61,800 nt of DNA, from the NCBI GenBank assembly GCA_937981575.1, contig CALJNR010000041.1, forward strand, positions 1-61,800. The letters are read 5' to 3'. Origin of the DNA: an uncultured Clostridia bacterium (GTDB lineage: Bacteria > Bacillota > Clostridia > Lachnospirales > Cellulosilyticaceae). The notes beneath the pieces are model-generated. The model saw only the letters and a list, made by a program, of their open reading frames with translations. It was not told where the DNA came from and did no database searches. Numbering within the stretch: position 1 is the stretch's first letter; the number at the start of each line of letters is the position of its first letter. Both the position numbers and the translations under genes were made by a program. Shown here piece by piece: positions 52,383 to 61,578 of the stretch.

Positions 52383-53570
52383 ATGAAAAAATGTGTTGTA
52401 ATGGGCGTTACAGGTGGTATCGCGGCCTATAAGGCATTAGATATCATCAATGCGCTTCGCAAAAAAGATATTAATGTAGAAGTTATTTTAACTGAAAATG
52501 CCTGTGAGTTTGTTACGCCGCTTTCTTTTGAAGTTCTCTCAAATAATGTGGTAATAACAGATACTTTTAAAAGAGAAAAGAGCTGGGAAGTAGAGCATAT
52601 AGCTCTCGCAAAGAAAGCAGACTTATTTTTGATTGCTCCCGCAACTGCAAATATTATTGGTAAAGCAGCCCATGGCATTGCAGATGATATGCTGAGCACT
52701 ACTATTATGGCAGCCAGATGTCCTACTGTATTTGCCCCAGCTATGAATACATTTATGTATGAAAATCCTATTTTACAAGAAAATATTACCTTTTTGAAAA
52801 ATAAAGGGTATTATTTTATAGAACCGGACAGCGGACGTCTAGCTTGTGGGGACATGGGAACAGGTAAACTTCAAAAAGTAGAAGTTATTGTAGAAGAAGT
52901 ATTACGCCTTCTAGAAAGCAACAAGGATTTAGAAGGGAAAAATATTTTAATAACAGCAGGACCTACAGTAGAGAAAATAGATCCAATGCGTTATATTACA
53001 AATCATTCTTCAGGTAAAATGGGTTATGCTATTGCAGAGGCTGCAGCTAGAAGAGGGGCCAATGTCAAGCTGGTTTCAGGGCCTACGCATCTACAGAGCC
53101 CTTATAAAGCAGAAAGAATAAATATTGAGAGTGCGCTTGAGATGTATGAAGTTGTTCATGAACATTTTGAATGGGCAGATATTATCATTAAAGCGGCGGC
53201 GGTAGCGGACTATAGACCCTTAAAAGTCAGTGAAGAAAAGATGAAGAAATCAGATGAAGATCTCTATCTTGCTTTGACTAGAAATCCAGATATTCTGCAA
53301 AGTGTAGGAAATAAAAAAGGTAATAAGATTTTAGTAGGATTTGCAGCAGAAACGAATAATTTGCAGCAATACGCGAAAGAGAAAATAAGGCGTAAGAATT
53401 TAGACTTTATAGTAGCTAATAATATTAATGAAAAAGGCGCAGGCTTTAAAGCTGATACAAATATTGCAATGATTATTGATAAAGACGGGAATCAAACCCA
53501 ATATCCTCTTATGAGTAAGGTGAAGCTCGCACATACCATTTTGGATCATGTTAAGTGGATTATGCGTTAA
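52383..53570 (+). CDS. coaBC: Bifunctional phosphopantothenoylcysteine decarboxylase/synthase
   Basis: Makes 4'-phosphopantetheine on the way to coenzyme A. The N-terminal flavin decarboxylase (CoaC, about 1-180) shows GVTGGIAAYKALDI, PATANIIGKAAHGIADDML, PAMNTFMYENP and the Cys loop RLACGDMGTGKL. The C-terminal ligase (CoaB) has ITAGPTVEKIDPMRYITNHSSGKMG and IIKAAAVADYRP. Length is 395 residues, the usual. GAGGAGG precedes the start. Confidence 0.97.
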   Translation: MKKCVVMGVTGGIAAYKALDIINALRKKDINVEVILTENACEFVTPLSFEVLSNNVVITDTFKREKSWEVEHIALAKKADLFLIAPATANIIGKAAHGIADDMLSTTIMAARCPTVFAPAMNTFMYENPILQENITFLKNKGYYFIEPDSGRLACGDMGTGKLQKVEVIVEEVLRLLESNKDLEGKNILITAGPTVEKIDPMRYITNHSSGKMGYAIAEAAARRGANVKLVSGPTHLQSPYKAERINIESALEMYEVVHEHFEWADIIIKAAAVADYRPLKVSEEKMKKSDEDLYLALTRNPDILQSVGNKKGNKILVGFAAETNNLQQYAKEKIRRKNLDFIVANNINEKGAGFKADTNIAMIIDKDGNQTQYPLMSKVKLAHTILDHVKWIMR

Positions 53571-53600
53571 GCGCAAATGATAGATATAATAATGAATAAT

Positions 53601-53652
53601 GATAATAAGAGCTGAAGAATCATTTGCCTATCTTCAGCTCTTATTATCTATT
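53601..53652. terminator. Terminator after coaBC
   Basis: An 18-pair perfect stem, GATAATAAGAGCTGAAGA (53601-53618) with its complement at 53631-53648, encloses ATCATTTGCCTA. There is only a weak T tail. Confidence 0.75.
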
Positions 53653-53695
53653 AACATTAAAAACTTTCATCTTTATAAAGAAGGAGAAAAATAAA

Positions 53696-53743
53696 ATGTC
53701 CAAAGAAGAATTTCTTATTTTATCTATTTATATTTATCAGTAG
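53696..53743 (+). CDS. Possible 15-residue mini-ORF
   Basis: ATG 53696 stands seven bases after AAGGAGAAA, an excellent ribosome site, and opens a frame MSKEEFLILSIYIYQ before a stop. The peptide is amphipathic to hydrophobic. It may be a leader peptide, a tiny membrane peptide or the broken start of a lost gene. Nothing else supports it. Confidence 0.3.
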   Translation: MSKEEFLILSIYIYQ

Positions 53744-53863
53744 TTAGGTTTATGGTATATTAAAATAAAAATATGCAGGAGATAAGGGTGAAAGAAAATT
53801 TAATGAAAGAAAGGCATGTCACATGGCAGTTATTTCACCTTTTTTTATTTGTGACAGTATGTA

Positions 53864-54322
53864 ATGGGTATAAAAATGAAAATCAGAAAAGCAACTATAG
53901 GAGATACAGATATTATTGCAGAATACAACTACCGCTTAGCGAAAGAAACAGAAAACAAAATGCTGGATAAAGCTGTATTAAAAGCTGGGGTCGGAAAGCT
54001 TCTGGAAGATGAAAACAAAGGTGTTTATTACGTCTGTGAAATAGACGGCAAGGTGGTTGGACAAATCATGTATACTTACGAATGGAGTGACTGGAGAAAT
54101 GGCCTGTTTTTATGGATCCAAAGTGTTTATGTAGATGCAGGTTTCAGGAAACAAGGGGTGTTCAAAGCGTTATATAACGCTATTAAGGTGATGTGTGATA
54201 ATAGTGAGGGCATTGCGGGGCTTAGGCTGTATGTAGAAAAGGAAAACGATGATGCTCAAAGGACTTATGAAGCACTTGGGATGAAAGCCTCTGGCTATTT
54301 GATTTATGAATATGAAAAATAA
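53864..54322 (+). CDS. GNAT family N-acetyltransferase
   Basis: A 152-residue acetyltransferase. KIRKATIGDTDIIAEYNYRLAKETEN opens the fold, VGQIMYTYEWSDWRNGLFLWIQSVYVDAGFRKQGVFKALYNAI has the acetyl-CoA binding Q/R-x-x-G-x-G/A loop in weak form (FRKQGVFKAL), and LRLYVEKENDDAQRTYEALGMKASGY is the conserved end. The substrate is unknown. Starts at 53864 or 53876 are possible; the ribosome site is weak for both. It overlaps the following gene by 17 bases. Confidence 0.85.
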   Translation: MGIKMKIRKATIGDTDIIAEYNYRLAKETENKMLDKAVLKAGVGKLLEDENKGVYYVCEIDGKVVGQIMYTYEWSDWRNGLFLWIQSVYVDAGFRKQGVFKALYNAIKVMCDNSEGIAGLRLYVEKENDDAQRTYEALGMKASGYLIYEYEK

Positions 54323-55082
54323 GACTTATAGTGAATACATTAATAAGGATAAGTTTTATGAAGCGATGCAGGCAGCTCAGGACATTTCAACTGGTGAAAT
54401 GGGAATAGGTACTTTAAAGGAAAGAACCCTTCATAGGGTAATCAAGTACTATTTTGAGCCAAGCGATGTGTGGCAGGAGATAAGGGTTAAAAGATTTGTG
54501 GCTGATATAAAAAAAGAAGATCAAATTATTGAAGTTCAGACTAGAGACTTTGCAAAGCTTAGAAAAAAGCTAAATTATTTTTTGAAAGACCACAAGGTTA
54601 AGGTGGTCTTTCCAATAGCTTACTTAAAGTGGATAGCTTGGATTAACGAAGATACAGGAGAGATAAGCACAAAGCGTAAGTCACCTAAAAAGGGAACAGT
54701 TTATCATACGTTTTTTGAACTTTATAAAATAAAGGATTTGCTGCTTCATCCAAACCTTTCAATCCATATTATGCTTATCAATATGGATGAGTATAAGCTT
54801 TTAAATGGATGGAGTTATGATAAAAAAAGAGGGGCCCACCGTGTAGAACGTATACCGCTTGAGCTTATAGATGAAATGATTCTTAAAGAAAGAAAAGATT
54901 ACCTGAAACTTATTCCGGATACGCTTGATGAAGCTTTTACTGCCAAGGATTTTAAAAGTCACACGGCACTGAGTTTAAGAGAAGCTCAGACGGCGCTCAA
55001 CGTACTTCATCATATGCATGTCATAGAGCGTATAGGAAAAAAAGGGAGAGCTTATTTATATAAAGTACACACAGATCTTTAA
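54306..55082 (+). CDS. Conserved hypothetical protein with possible nuclease-like core and C-terminal HTH
   Basis: I do not recognise a characterised family. Residues about 35-100 show a pattern GTLKERTLHRVIKYYF, then VKRFVADI...IIEVQTRDFAKLRKKLNYFL, which follows the D...E-x-Q spacing of PD-(D/E)xK-type folds with Gln in place of Lys. The C-terminal 60 residues (FTAKDFKSHTALSLREAQTALNVLHHMHVIERIGKKGRAYLY) look like a winged helix. Length is 258 residues. It starts inside the GNAT gene without a clear ribosome site, implying coupled translation. A DNA-related role is a guess. Confidence 0.6.
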   Translation: MNMKNKTYSEYINKDKFYEAMQAAQDISTGEMGIGTLKERTLHRVIKYYFEPSDVWQEIRVKRFVADIKKEDQIIEVQTRDFAKLRKKLNYFLKDHKVKVVFPIAYLKWIAWINEDTGEISTKRKSPKKGTVYHTFFELYKIKDLLLHPNLSIHIMLINMDEYKLLNGWSYDKKRGAHRVERIPLELIDEMILKERKDYLKLIPDTLDEAFTAKDFKSHTALSLREAQTALNVLHHMHVIERIGKKGRAYLYKVHTDL

Positions 55083-55100
55083 AAGTAGGGGGGGAGTAGT

Positions 55101-55580
55101 GTGAAAAAGCTATTTGTAGGGATGCTAAGCATGCTCATTATTGCACTTTTAGCAGGGTGCGGGAAGGGGCAGAAGCAAGTGGAGGAATTTCTTGTAACTT
55201 TAGTAACTAGAAGTATTTATAAGGAAGCGGAGACAAATAAGGACAAGCTTCCTATAGAATTAGAATCTTATTTTACAGAAGAAGGGTACAAAGATTTTGT
55301 TAAGCTGCAAATGGGATATGTGTATCCGGAGTTTTTTAGACTGTCTAAGGCAGATGCAACAAAAAATGTTCAGATTAAGGAAGTTAAAAAGGTAAAACTA
55401 GGTAATGAAACTAGACTTAAATATAAGGTTGAATATACAGTAGTCTATGGGAAAAAACAGGTGAAAATGAAGGATCAAGTGACCATCAAAATAAATAAAG
55501 ATTATAAAATCACAGAGTTTGTGATATTAAATACAAGTGATGTGATGGAAAAGATGTTCTTGGGGGTAAAGGTGTTATAA
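55101..55580 (+). CDS. Lipoprotein of unknown function
   Basis: A 159-residue protein with a lipoprotein signal (ALLAGC20) starting at GTG 55101 after GGGGGGAG. The mature part is a small alpha/beta domain: LESYFTEEGYKDFVKLQ then two basic strands (VQIKEVKKVKLGNETRLKYKVEYTV, VKMKDQVTIKINKDYKITEFVI), reminiscent of NTF2-like or DUF-type stress-lipoprotein folds. No function can be given. It lies 18 bases after the previous gene and is likely co-transcribed with it. Confidence 0.75.
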   Translation: MKKLFVGMLSMLIIALLAGCGKGQKQVEEFLVTLVTRSIYKEAETNKDKLPIELESYFTEEGYKDFVKLQMGYVYPEFFRLSKADATKNVQIKEVKKVKLGNETRLKYKVEYTVVYGKKQVKMKDQVTIKINKDYKITEFVILNTSDVMEKMFLGVKVL

Positions 55581-55790
55581 AGAATACATAGATGAAAAAA
55601 GTAGGCGTTGAGGTTTGAAATTGAATATTTTGTCCTAGGAAAAGAGAAGGCATATCAATACAGGAAATAATTGCTCAGCAATAAATTTCATTGATGTTGT
55701 TAGGGATTATGCTAGTATTTACTTAGAGTTATTAGTATAATCTATGTCTTCAAGAAGCTAATCAAGTAATGATTGTGGGGAGGAACATTC

Positions 55791-57878
55791 ATGAAATTAG
55801 GGCAAAAGGATAAAGGGTTTAATAAGCTGGTTAAGAATCAACCCAGTAATATGTTCATAGGTAAAAAAATAGGTGCAGCACTTTGGCTGCCTAAAAGTAA
55901 AAAGTCTATTAAGACGCGATTAATTATCATATGTGTCTTGTTTGCAATCGTACCGCTCTTTATTGTTAATATCATTTCATCCTCTATTTCAAGAAAAACG
56001 CTACGAGATACTAGTGAGCAGCTGACCACAGATATGGTTAAACAGACACGTTCAAGTCTTGACTATTTTATTCAAGATATTGATAAGAACGTTACAAAAT
56101 ATGTAGTGAATGATTTAAATAATACAAGTAATAATTTGCTGATGAACTATGAGGCCGCTAGGAGTGATAATGCAAAAAAGGTAGTAGCTCTCCAGCCGAT
56201 AGAGCAAAGTTTGGTGTATTTAAGCTCTATGGAAAAGAATATTGAAAGTTCAGCACTTATTCATCAGGACGGAACCATTGCGGGTAAAGTTCCGCCGCTG
56301 ACCCGTGATGATTTGGCTTCGGCAAAAGCTATAACATTATCTGATGAAGCGGTCTGGCAAAAAGGCTTTGGACCAGATTCAAAAGGGGTCTATTTCATTA
56401 GAAAAGTAAAAAACACAATGATAGGTGAAAACTTTGGGGTGATGCTTGCACGTATTAAACTTGACTCTATCATTAAAGGGCTTGAAGAAATTAAGCTTCT
56501 GGAAGGGGCTGAAGTTTATATTATCGATCAAAGCGGAATGATGATTTATAATAAGGATGAAACCCAAACGACAGTTGATAAAAGGGTATTGGAAGTGGTT
56601 GGCATAGGGGAGGCAGGCAGTGATATTAAATCAGGTCAGATGATAGCCTATGCCCAAGCTTGCAATGGCTGGAAGGTTGTTGCGGAAATCCCGGTAAAGG
56701 CACTAACGGGCAAGATTGATAGAGGCAGTTCTTTGATATGGCTCCTTGTGGCTGTGGCAGCTGGGATAGCTGCTATGGTAGGGTTTTGGGTTTCAAAGAG
56801 TTTTTCGATGCCCATTATCAAGATTATGCATCTGATGAAAAAAGCAGAAAATGGAGATCTTACCGTTCGAATTAATGAAAATAGACAAGATGAAATAGGG
56901 ATGCTGTGCACAAGTTTTAACCATATGGTTGGGAATATAAGAAAACTTCTGGAAGATACCAAAATGGTTATTGGAGATACCCTAGAGGATAGTGCGACGC
57001 TGAAAACCTCTACGGAGCAGTCGGTGGAGGCCTTTGAGCAGCTTGCATTATCTATAGAAGATATTACAGAAGGGGCAACGCATCAGGCAGAAGATGCAGG
57101 GCAAAGTTCAAGAGCAATGGAGAGGCTTGCAGGAAGCATTCAGAAAGTAATGGAAACATCAAAGGTGATTTATGAGAGCAACCAAGGGGCAAAAGAAATG
57201 ATAGAGGATGCTTCAGAAAGCATAGAACTGCTTAGCACCACAATGGACTTGTCCATACAAGTATCTCATAAAATCAAAACAAGCATTACTGAGCTGAGTC
57301 TGCTTACTAAAAGTATTGAAGAGATTATGAAGCTGGTAGATGGCATTAGTGAACAAACCAATCTATTGGCTCTTAATGCAAGCATTGAAGCAGCAAGGGC
57401 TGGAGAAGTAGGTAAGGGGTTTGCAGTTGTAGCCCATGAAGTGCGTAATTTAGCGGAACAATCAAAAAAGTCAACAGGTAATGTTAGAAAAACACTAACT
57501 ACCATAGAACATAAAACCAAGGATGCAGTAGACTTGGTTAAAGAAGCTAATGAAATCTTTACGAACCAAGAAAAGGCCGTTAAAAAAACTTATACGGCAT
57601 TTCATAACATCATAGGGAGACTAAAAAACGTAGATTCGGGACTTCAGGATGTTAATACTCAGGCACTGGATATGAAAGCGCTAAAGGATCAGATGAGTGG
57701 TAAAATAGATAGAATCAAGCTTGTAACAGAAGAAACAGCTTCCTCCACCCAGGAGGTTAATGCGCTCAGTGAACAGCAAAAAGCCGTTACCTTCCAGCTT
57801 TATATGCTTGCGAACAAGCTTACAGAAACGATGGATCGCTTAAACCTGTCCATAGAAACGTTTAAAGTTCAGCCATAA
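55791..57878 (+). CDS. Methyl-accepting chemotaxis protein with Cache-type sensor
   Basis: A 695-residue chemoreceptor. Membrane segment one is at about residues 43-65 ([19 protein letters not shown]), followed by an extracellular domain of about 250 residues with Cache features ([31 protein letters not shown]), membrane segment two ([21 protein letters not shown]), HAMP, and the signalling hairpin with [20 protein letters not shown] and [18 protein letters not shown]. The long basic cytoplasmic N-terminus before the first segment (about 40 residues) is unusual. Start ATG 55791 follows GGGGAGGAAC. Confidence 0.95.
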   Translation: MKLGQKDKGFNKLVKNQPSNMFIGKKIGAALWLPKSKKSIKTRLIIICVLFAIVPLFIVNIISSSISRKTLRDTSEQLTTDMVKQTRSSLDYFIQDIDKNVTKYVVNDLNNTSNNLLMNYEAARSDNAKKVVALQPIEQSLVYLSSMEKNIESSALIHQDGTIAGKVPPLTRDDLASAKAITLSDEAVWQKGFGPDSKGVYFIRKVKNTMIGENFGVMLARIKLDSIIKGLEEIKLLEGAEVYIIDQSGMMIYNKDETQTTVDKRVLEVVGIGEAGSDIKSGQMIAYAQACNGWKVVAEIPVKALTGKIDRGSSLIWLLVAVAAGIAAMVGFWVSKSFSMPIIKIMHLMKKAENGDLTVRINENRQDEIGMLCTSFNHMVGNIRKLLEDTKMVIGDTLEDSATLKTSTEQSVEAFEQLALSIEDITEGATHQAEDAGQSSRAMERLAGSIQKVMETSKVIYESNQGAKEMIEDASESIELLSTTMDLSIQVSHKIKTSITELSLLTKSIEEIMKLVDGISEQTNLLALNASIEAARAGEVGKGFAVVAHEVRNLAEQSKKSTGNVRKTLTTIEHKTKDAVDLVKEANEIFTNQEKAVKKTYTAFHNIIGRLKNVDSGLQDVNTQALDMKALKDQMSGKIDRIKLVTEETASSTQEVNALSEQQKAVTFQLYMLANKLTETMDRLNLSIETFKVQP

Positions 57879-57903
57879 CAAATCATTTTACATAAAGAAA
57901 CTC

Positions 57904-57965
57904 CCCTCAAAAGAAAGAAAGCTTTAGGCACGTTATCTGGCCTAAAGCTTTCTTTCTTTTGAGGG
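57904..57965. terminator. Very long perfect bidirectional terminator
   Basis: A 26-pair perfect stem, 57904-57929 with 57940-57965, encloses ACGTTATCTG. The arms start CCCTCAAAAGAAAGAAAG. It separates the chemoreceptor from convergent adhE. Confidence 0.93.
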
Positions 57966-57973
57966 TTTATATA

Positions 57974-60589
57974 TTATTTATTAGAATAAGCTCTTTGATA
58001 GAGTTCTTCTAACTCACTAACTTTTGGAAGACGAGGGTTAGCTGTTGTACACTGGTCTTCAAAAGCCTTGTAAGCCAAATCACCAATAGCTGACATATAT
58101 GTTTTTTCATCAATACCAGTTTCTTTGATTGTTGAAGGAATGCTTAGCTCTTTCATTAGATCTTCTACGGCTTTGATAAGAGATTTCACGCCTTCTTCGC
58201 GGGTAGAAGCTTTAAGACCAAGCGCACGGGCTATTTCTGCATATTTATCAGCTGCAATGTACTTCTCATATTTAGGGAAGCTTGTAAACTTCGATGGTGT
58301 TGTTACGCCGTTGTAGGCAATAACGTGAGGAAGAAGTATGGCATTCGCACGTCCATGAGGGATATGGAACTGGGCCCCAAGTTTATGAGCTAGTGAGTGG
58401 TTAATACCAAGGAATGCGTTGGTAAAGGCCATTCCCGCAATACAAGAAGCATTATGCATTTTTTCTCTTGCAACAGGATCGTTTGCCCCGTATTTATATG
58501 AACGAGGAAGATATTCAAATACAAGCTGGATTGCTTTAAGTGCAAGGGCATCTGTATAGTCAGAGGCGAGAATAGATACGTATGCTTCTATTGCATGGGT
58601 TAATACATCAAGGCCTGTATCTGCTGTTACTGCAGCGGGGACAGTCATAACAAACTCGGGATCAATAATAGCTACATCAGGGGTAAGCTCATAGTCTGCA
58701 AGCGGATATTTCATATTTTTGGAGCGATCAGAAATAACAGCGAAAGAAGTTACCTCAGAACCTGTACCAGATGTTGTAGGAATAGCCACAAATTTAGCTT
58801 TATGACCCATTTTAGGGAATTTGTAAATACGTTTTCTAATATCTAAAAACTTTTGAGCCATGCCTACGAAGTCTGCTTCAGGATTTTCATAGAAGAGCCA
58901 CATTGCTTTAGCGGCATCAATTGGAGAACCGCCTCCAAGAGCAATGATAGCATCAGGTTTAAAGGATCGCATCATCTCGCAGCCTTTACGTACAGTTGAA
59001 AGGTCTGGATCAGGCTCAACATCACTAAAGATTTCGACAGCTACTTTATTTGGATTTTTATTGAGTTGGTAAGTTACTTTTTCTACATAACCTAGTTGTA
59101 CCATCATAGGGTCGGTTACAATCAGTACGCGAGAGATATCAGGCATTTTTGCCAGATACTGAACAGATCCTTGTTCGAAATAGATTCTCTCAGGAATTTT
59201 AAACCACTGCATATTCACCCGTCTTTTCGCCACCCTTTTCTTATTAATTAAGTTTACTGCTGTTACATTAGAGGTTGTTGAGTTGCGTCCATAGGAACCG
59301 CACCCAAGGGTTAGTGAAGGCATGTTGGTGTTATAAATATCACCGATTGCTCCATGGGTTGAAGGAGAGTTCACAATAACACGACCTGTTTTTAGCCTCT
59401 TTGAAAATGCTTCAATTACTTTTTCATCATTAGAATGAATAACAGATGAGTGACCAAGCCCGCCAAGCTCTACCATTGTTTCTGACATTTGGATACCTTC
59501 TTCCGCATCTTTAGCTTTTACAACAGCAAGTACCGGAGAAAGCTTTTCACGAGAAAGCGGATGGGCTGCACCTACTCCTTCAATTTCACAGCACAGCACC
59601 TTTGTATCTTTTGGAATGGTGATTCCGGCAAGAGCTGCTATTTCATGAGGATATTTGCCTACGATCGCCGCATTTACCATTTGCTTTTCAGGATTGATTA
59701 CAACAGGTTCAAGTTTTTTGATTTCTTCTTTCGTTGCAAAGTAACAGCCTTGACTCTTCATGAAGGCAACGGCCTTGTCATAAATAGGGGCTTCGATGAT
59801 AGCAGCCTGTTCAGATGCGCAGATCATACCGTTATCAAATGCTTTAGAAAGAATTAGATCCGTAAGAGATCTTTCAAGATTTGCAGTTTTTTCAATAAAT
59901 GCCGGTACGTTACCAGGTCCAACTCCGAGGGCAGGCTTGCCGGATGAATAAGCTGCACGTACCATGCCGGCGCCTCCAGTTGCAAGGATCATAGATATGT
60001 TAGGATGATTCATCAGGGCATTGGTTGCATCAATCGATGGATACTCAATCCATTGGATGCAGTGCTCAGGTGCTCCGGCTTTAACTGCGGCATCTCTTAA
60101 GATTCTGGCAGCTTCTGAAGAGCACTTTTGAGCTGATGGATGGAAACCGAATATAATTGGATTGCGGGTTTTAGCACTAATTAGGGCTTTGAACATTGTT
60201 GTAGATGTTGGATTAGTCACAGGGGTAACACCAGCAACAATACCTACAGGTTCTGCAATTTCCATATAACCTTCATCTTCATTTTCATCGATAATGCCAA
60301 CAGTTTTATCGTATTTAATGCTATGATAGATATATTCAGTTGCAAAGATGTTTTTGGTTACTTTATCTTCAAATATACCACGGCCAGTTTCTTCAACAGC
60401 AAGCTTTGCAAGATACATTTGCTGAGAGAGACCGGCAAGTGCCATAGCTTGTGTAATTTCATCAATTTGTTCTTGGTTAAGTGACATATATGCTTCGAGG
60501 GCTTTTGCGGCATTATTGACTAAGGTATCTACCATTGCTGACGCGTCAATTGCAGGTGTTTCGGGTTTAGTTTTTTTCGTTTCAGACAT
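57974..60589 (-). CDS. adhE: Bifunctional aldehyde-alcohol dehydrogenase AdhE
   Basis: Reduces acetyl-CoA to acetaldehyde and then to ethanol, regenerating NAD+. The 871-residue length is that of AdhE. The N-terminal half is a CoA-acylating aldehyde dehydrogenase with VTPVTNPTSTTMFKAL, GPGNVPAFIE and the Cys in DNGMICASEQ. After a linker (residues about 440-455) comes an iron-type alcohol dehydrogenase with ALGGGSPIDAAKAMW, PTTSGTGSEVT and metal ligands in NHSLAHKLGAQFHIPHGRAN. AAGGAGGAGATT precedes the start. The main ethanol-forming enzyme of fermentative Clostridia. Confidence 0.98.
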   Translation of the reverse strand: MSETKKTKPETPAIDASAMVDTLVNNAAKALEAYMSLNQEQIDEITQAMALAGLSQQMYLAKLAVEETGRGIFEDKVTKNIFATEYIYHSIKYDKTVGIIDENEDEGYMEIAEPVGIVAGVTPVTNPTSTTMFKALISAKTRNPIIFGFHPSAQKCSSEAARILRDAAVKAGAPEHCIQWIEYPSIDATNALMNHPNISMILATGGAGMVRAAYSSGKPALGVGPGNVPAFIEKTANLERSLTDLILSKAFDNGMICASEQAAIIEAPIYDKAVAFMKSQGCYFATKEEIKKLEPVVINPEKQMVNAAIVGKYPHEIAALAGITIPKDTKVLCCEIEGVGAAHPLSREKLSPVLAVVKAKDAEEGIQMSETMVELGGLGHSSVIHSNDEKVIEAFSKRLKTGRVIVNSPSTHGAIGDIYNTNMPSLTLGCGSYGRNSTTSNVTAVNLINKKRVAKRRVNMQWFKIPERIYFEQGSVQYLAKMPDISRVLIVTDPMMVQLGYVEKVTYQLNKNPNKVAVEIFSDVEPDPDLSTVRKGCEMMRSFKPDAIIALGGGSPIDAAKAMWLFYENPEADFVGMAQKFLDIRKRIYKFPKMGHKAKFVAIPTTSGTGSEVTSFAVISDRSKNMKYPLADYELTPDVAIIDPEFVMTVPAAVTADTGLDVLTHAIEAYVSILASDYTDALALKAIQLVFEYLPRSYKYGANDPVAREKMHNASCIAGMAFTNAFLGINHSLAHKLGAQFHIPHGRANAILLPHVIAYNGVTTPSKFTSFPKYEKYIAADKYAEIARALGLKASTREEGVKSLIKAVEDLMKELSIPSTIKETGIDEKTYMSAIGDLAYKAFEDQCTTANPRLPKVSELEELYQRAYSNK

Positions 60590-60965
60590 TTCAATCTCCT
60601 CCTTAAAATTTATAATGATAGTGTATGCAGTTTTTAAAAAAGCTTAATGTTATTTTTTTAACGATATAATTCAAAAAAATATAGGCCTATGAGAGATAAT
60701 TATTAATCTGTATTCCTGATTTAATGCTAACACAACCAAATAAAGTTGTCAATCAGATAAAAATTGTTTATATTGTATACAAAAACGTCATAAAAATGTT
60801 GAAATAGTAAATGTGATTCAAAAAGATAAGTATAAATAATAATATATATCAAAAAAGTATGTTAAATAATAAACAAACAATTGGAAGTGTATAAGTTATT
60901 ACCAGTATTTTGTGCTATAATAAAATAAGTTTATCTAAAATGCAAGAAGAAAAGAGAGGATTTTC
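60590..60965. other. Divergent regulatory stretch between adhE and the DUF2752 gene
   Basis: No gene; very A/T-rich. On the minus strand TTGACA (plus-strand TGTCAA near 60747) could be a -35 box for adhE. TTGT-TTATATTGTAT-ACAA (60764-60782) is a loose inverted repeat that only partly resembles a Rex site. Nothing else stands out. Confidence 0.4.
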
Positions 60966-61397
60966 ATGAGCAAAACAAACATTAAACAAATAATCCAAAA
61001 AAACCTAATAGACTTTTTAGTTGTTATAGCACTTATGGGGGCTATGACGTTACTGTTTTATATATCAGATATTAAGTGTGTTTTTAAGTATTTAATAGGC
61101 ATTCCATGTCCTGGGTGCGGGCTTACAAGAGCCTGGCTGCAATTTTTTAAGTTAGATTTGATGGCAGCACTTAAGTGGCATCCTTTATTTTGGATCGTTC
61201 CTGTTATTATTGTAACTTCTGTTTTTTTGAAAGGAAAAGTTTTTAAAAGCAAAGCTAAGAATGCTGTTTTATGGATTATTATTGCGGCGCTCATTATAGG
61301 CGTTTATATTATACGGATGATAGCGCTGTTTCCCAATAAAGCGCCAATGGATTATAATAAGCAGTCACTCGTTTATAAATGGTTTGTTTCAAGGTAG
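60966..61397 (+). CDS. DUF2752 membrane protein
   Basis: A 143-residue protein with three membrane segments. The family signature is KYLIGIPCPGCGLTRAWLQFFKLDLMAALKWHPL, with the conserved CPGCG and following R and the WHPL motif. The function is unknown. GAGAGGA precedes ATG 60966. It is transcribed away from adhE, and a lipoprotein gene lies 180 bases downstream. Confidence 0.92.
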   Translation: MSKTNIKQIIQKNLIDFLVVIALMGAMTLLFYISDIKCVFKYLIGIPCPGCGLTRAWLQFFKLDLMAALKWHPLFWIVPVIIVTSVFLKGKVFKSKAKNAVLWIIIAALIIGVYIIRMIALFPNKAPMDYNKQSLVYKWFVSR

Positions 61398-61578
61398 AAA
61401 AATAATTTCAGAGTTAATGCTTCTATATAGAATATAGCAAATAGGGATATATAAAATCTTGAAAATATTTCTACTATGCTATAAACTGTTATTTGTGAGA
61501 CAAAAATGGAAGTCTGTGAAGTAAAGAACTAGGATTTTCCAAATCAAACAGATAACAAAGATAGAGGGGAGCTAATCG

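Noticed and set aside
53773..53970. 65-codon frame before and within the GNAT gene
   Set aside because: It overlaps the GNAT in another frame, whose family motifs are clear.
60764..60782. Possible Rex operator before adhE
   Set aside because: The two halves are TTGT and ACAA with wrong spacing and a poor match to the TTGTTAA/TTAACAA form, so it was not called.
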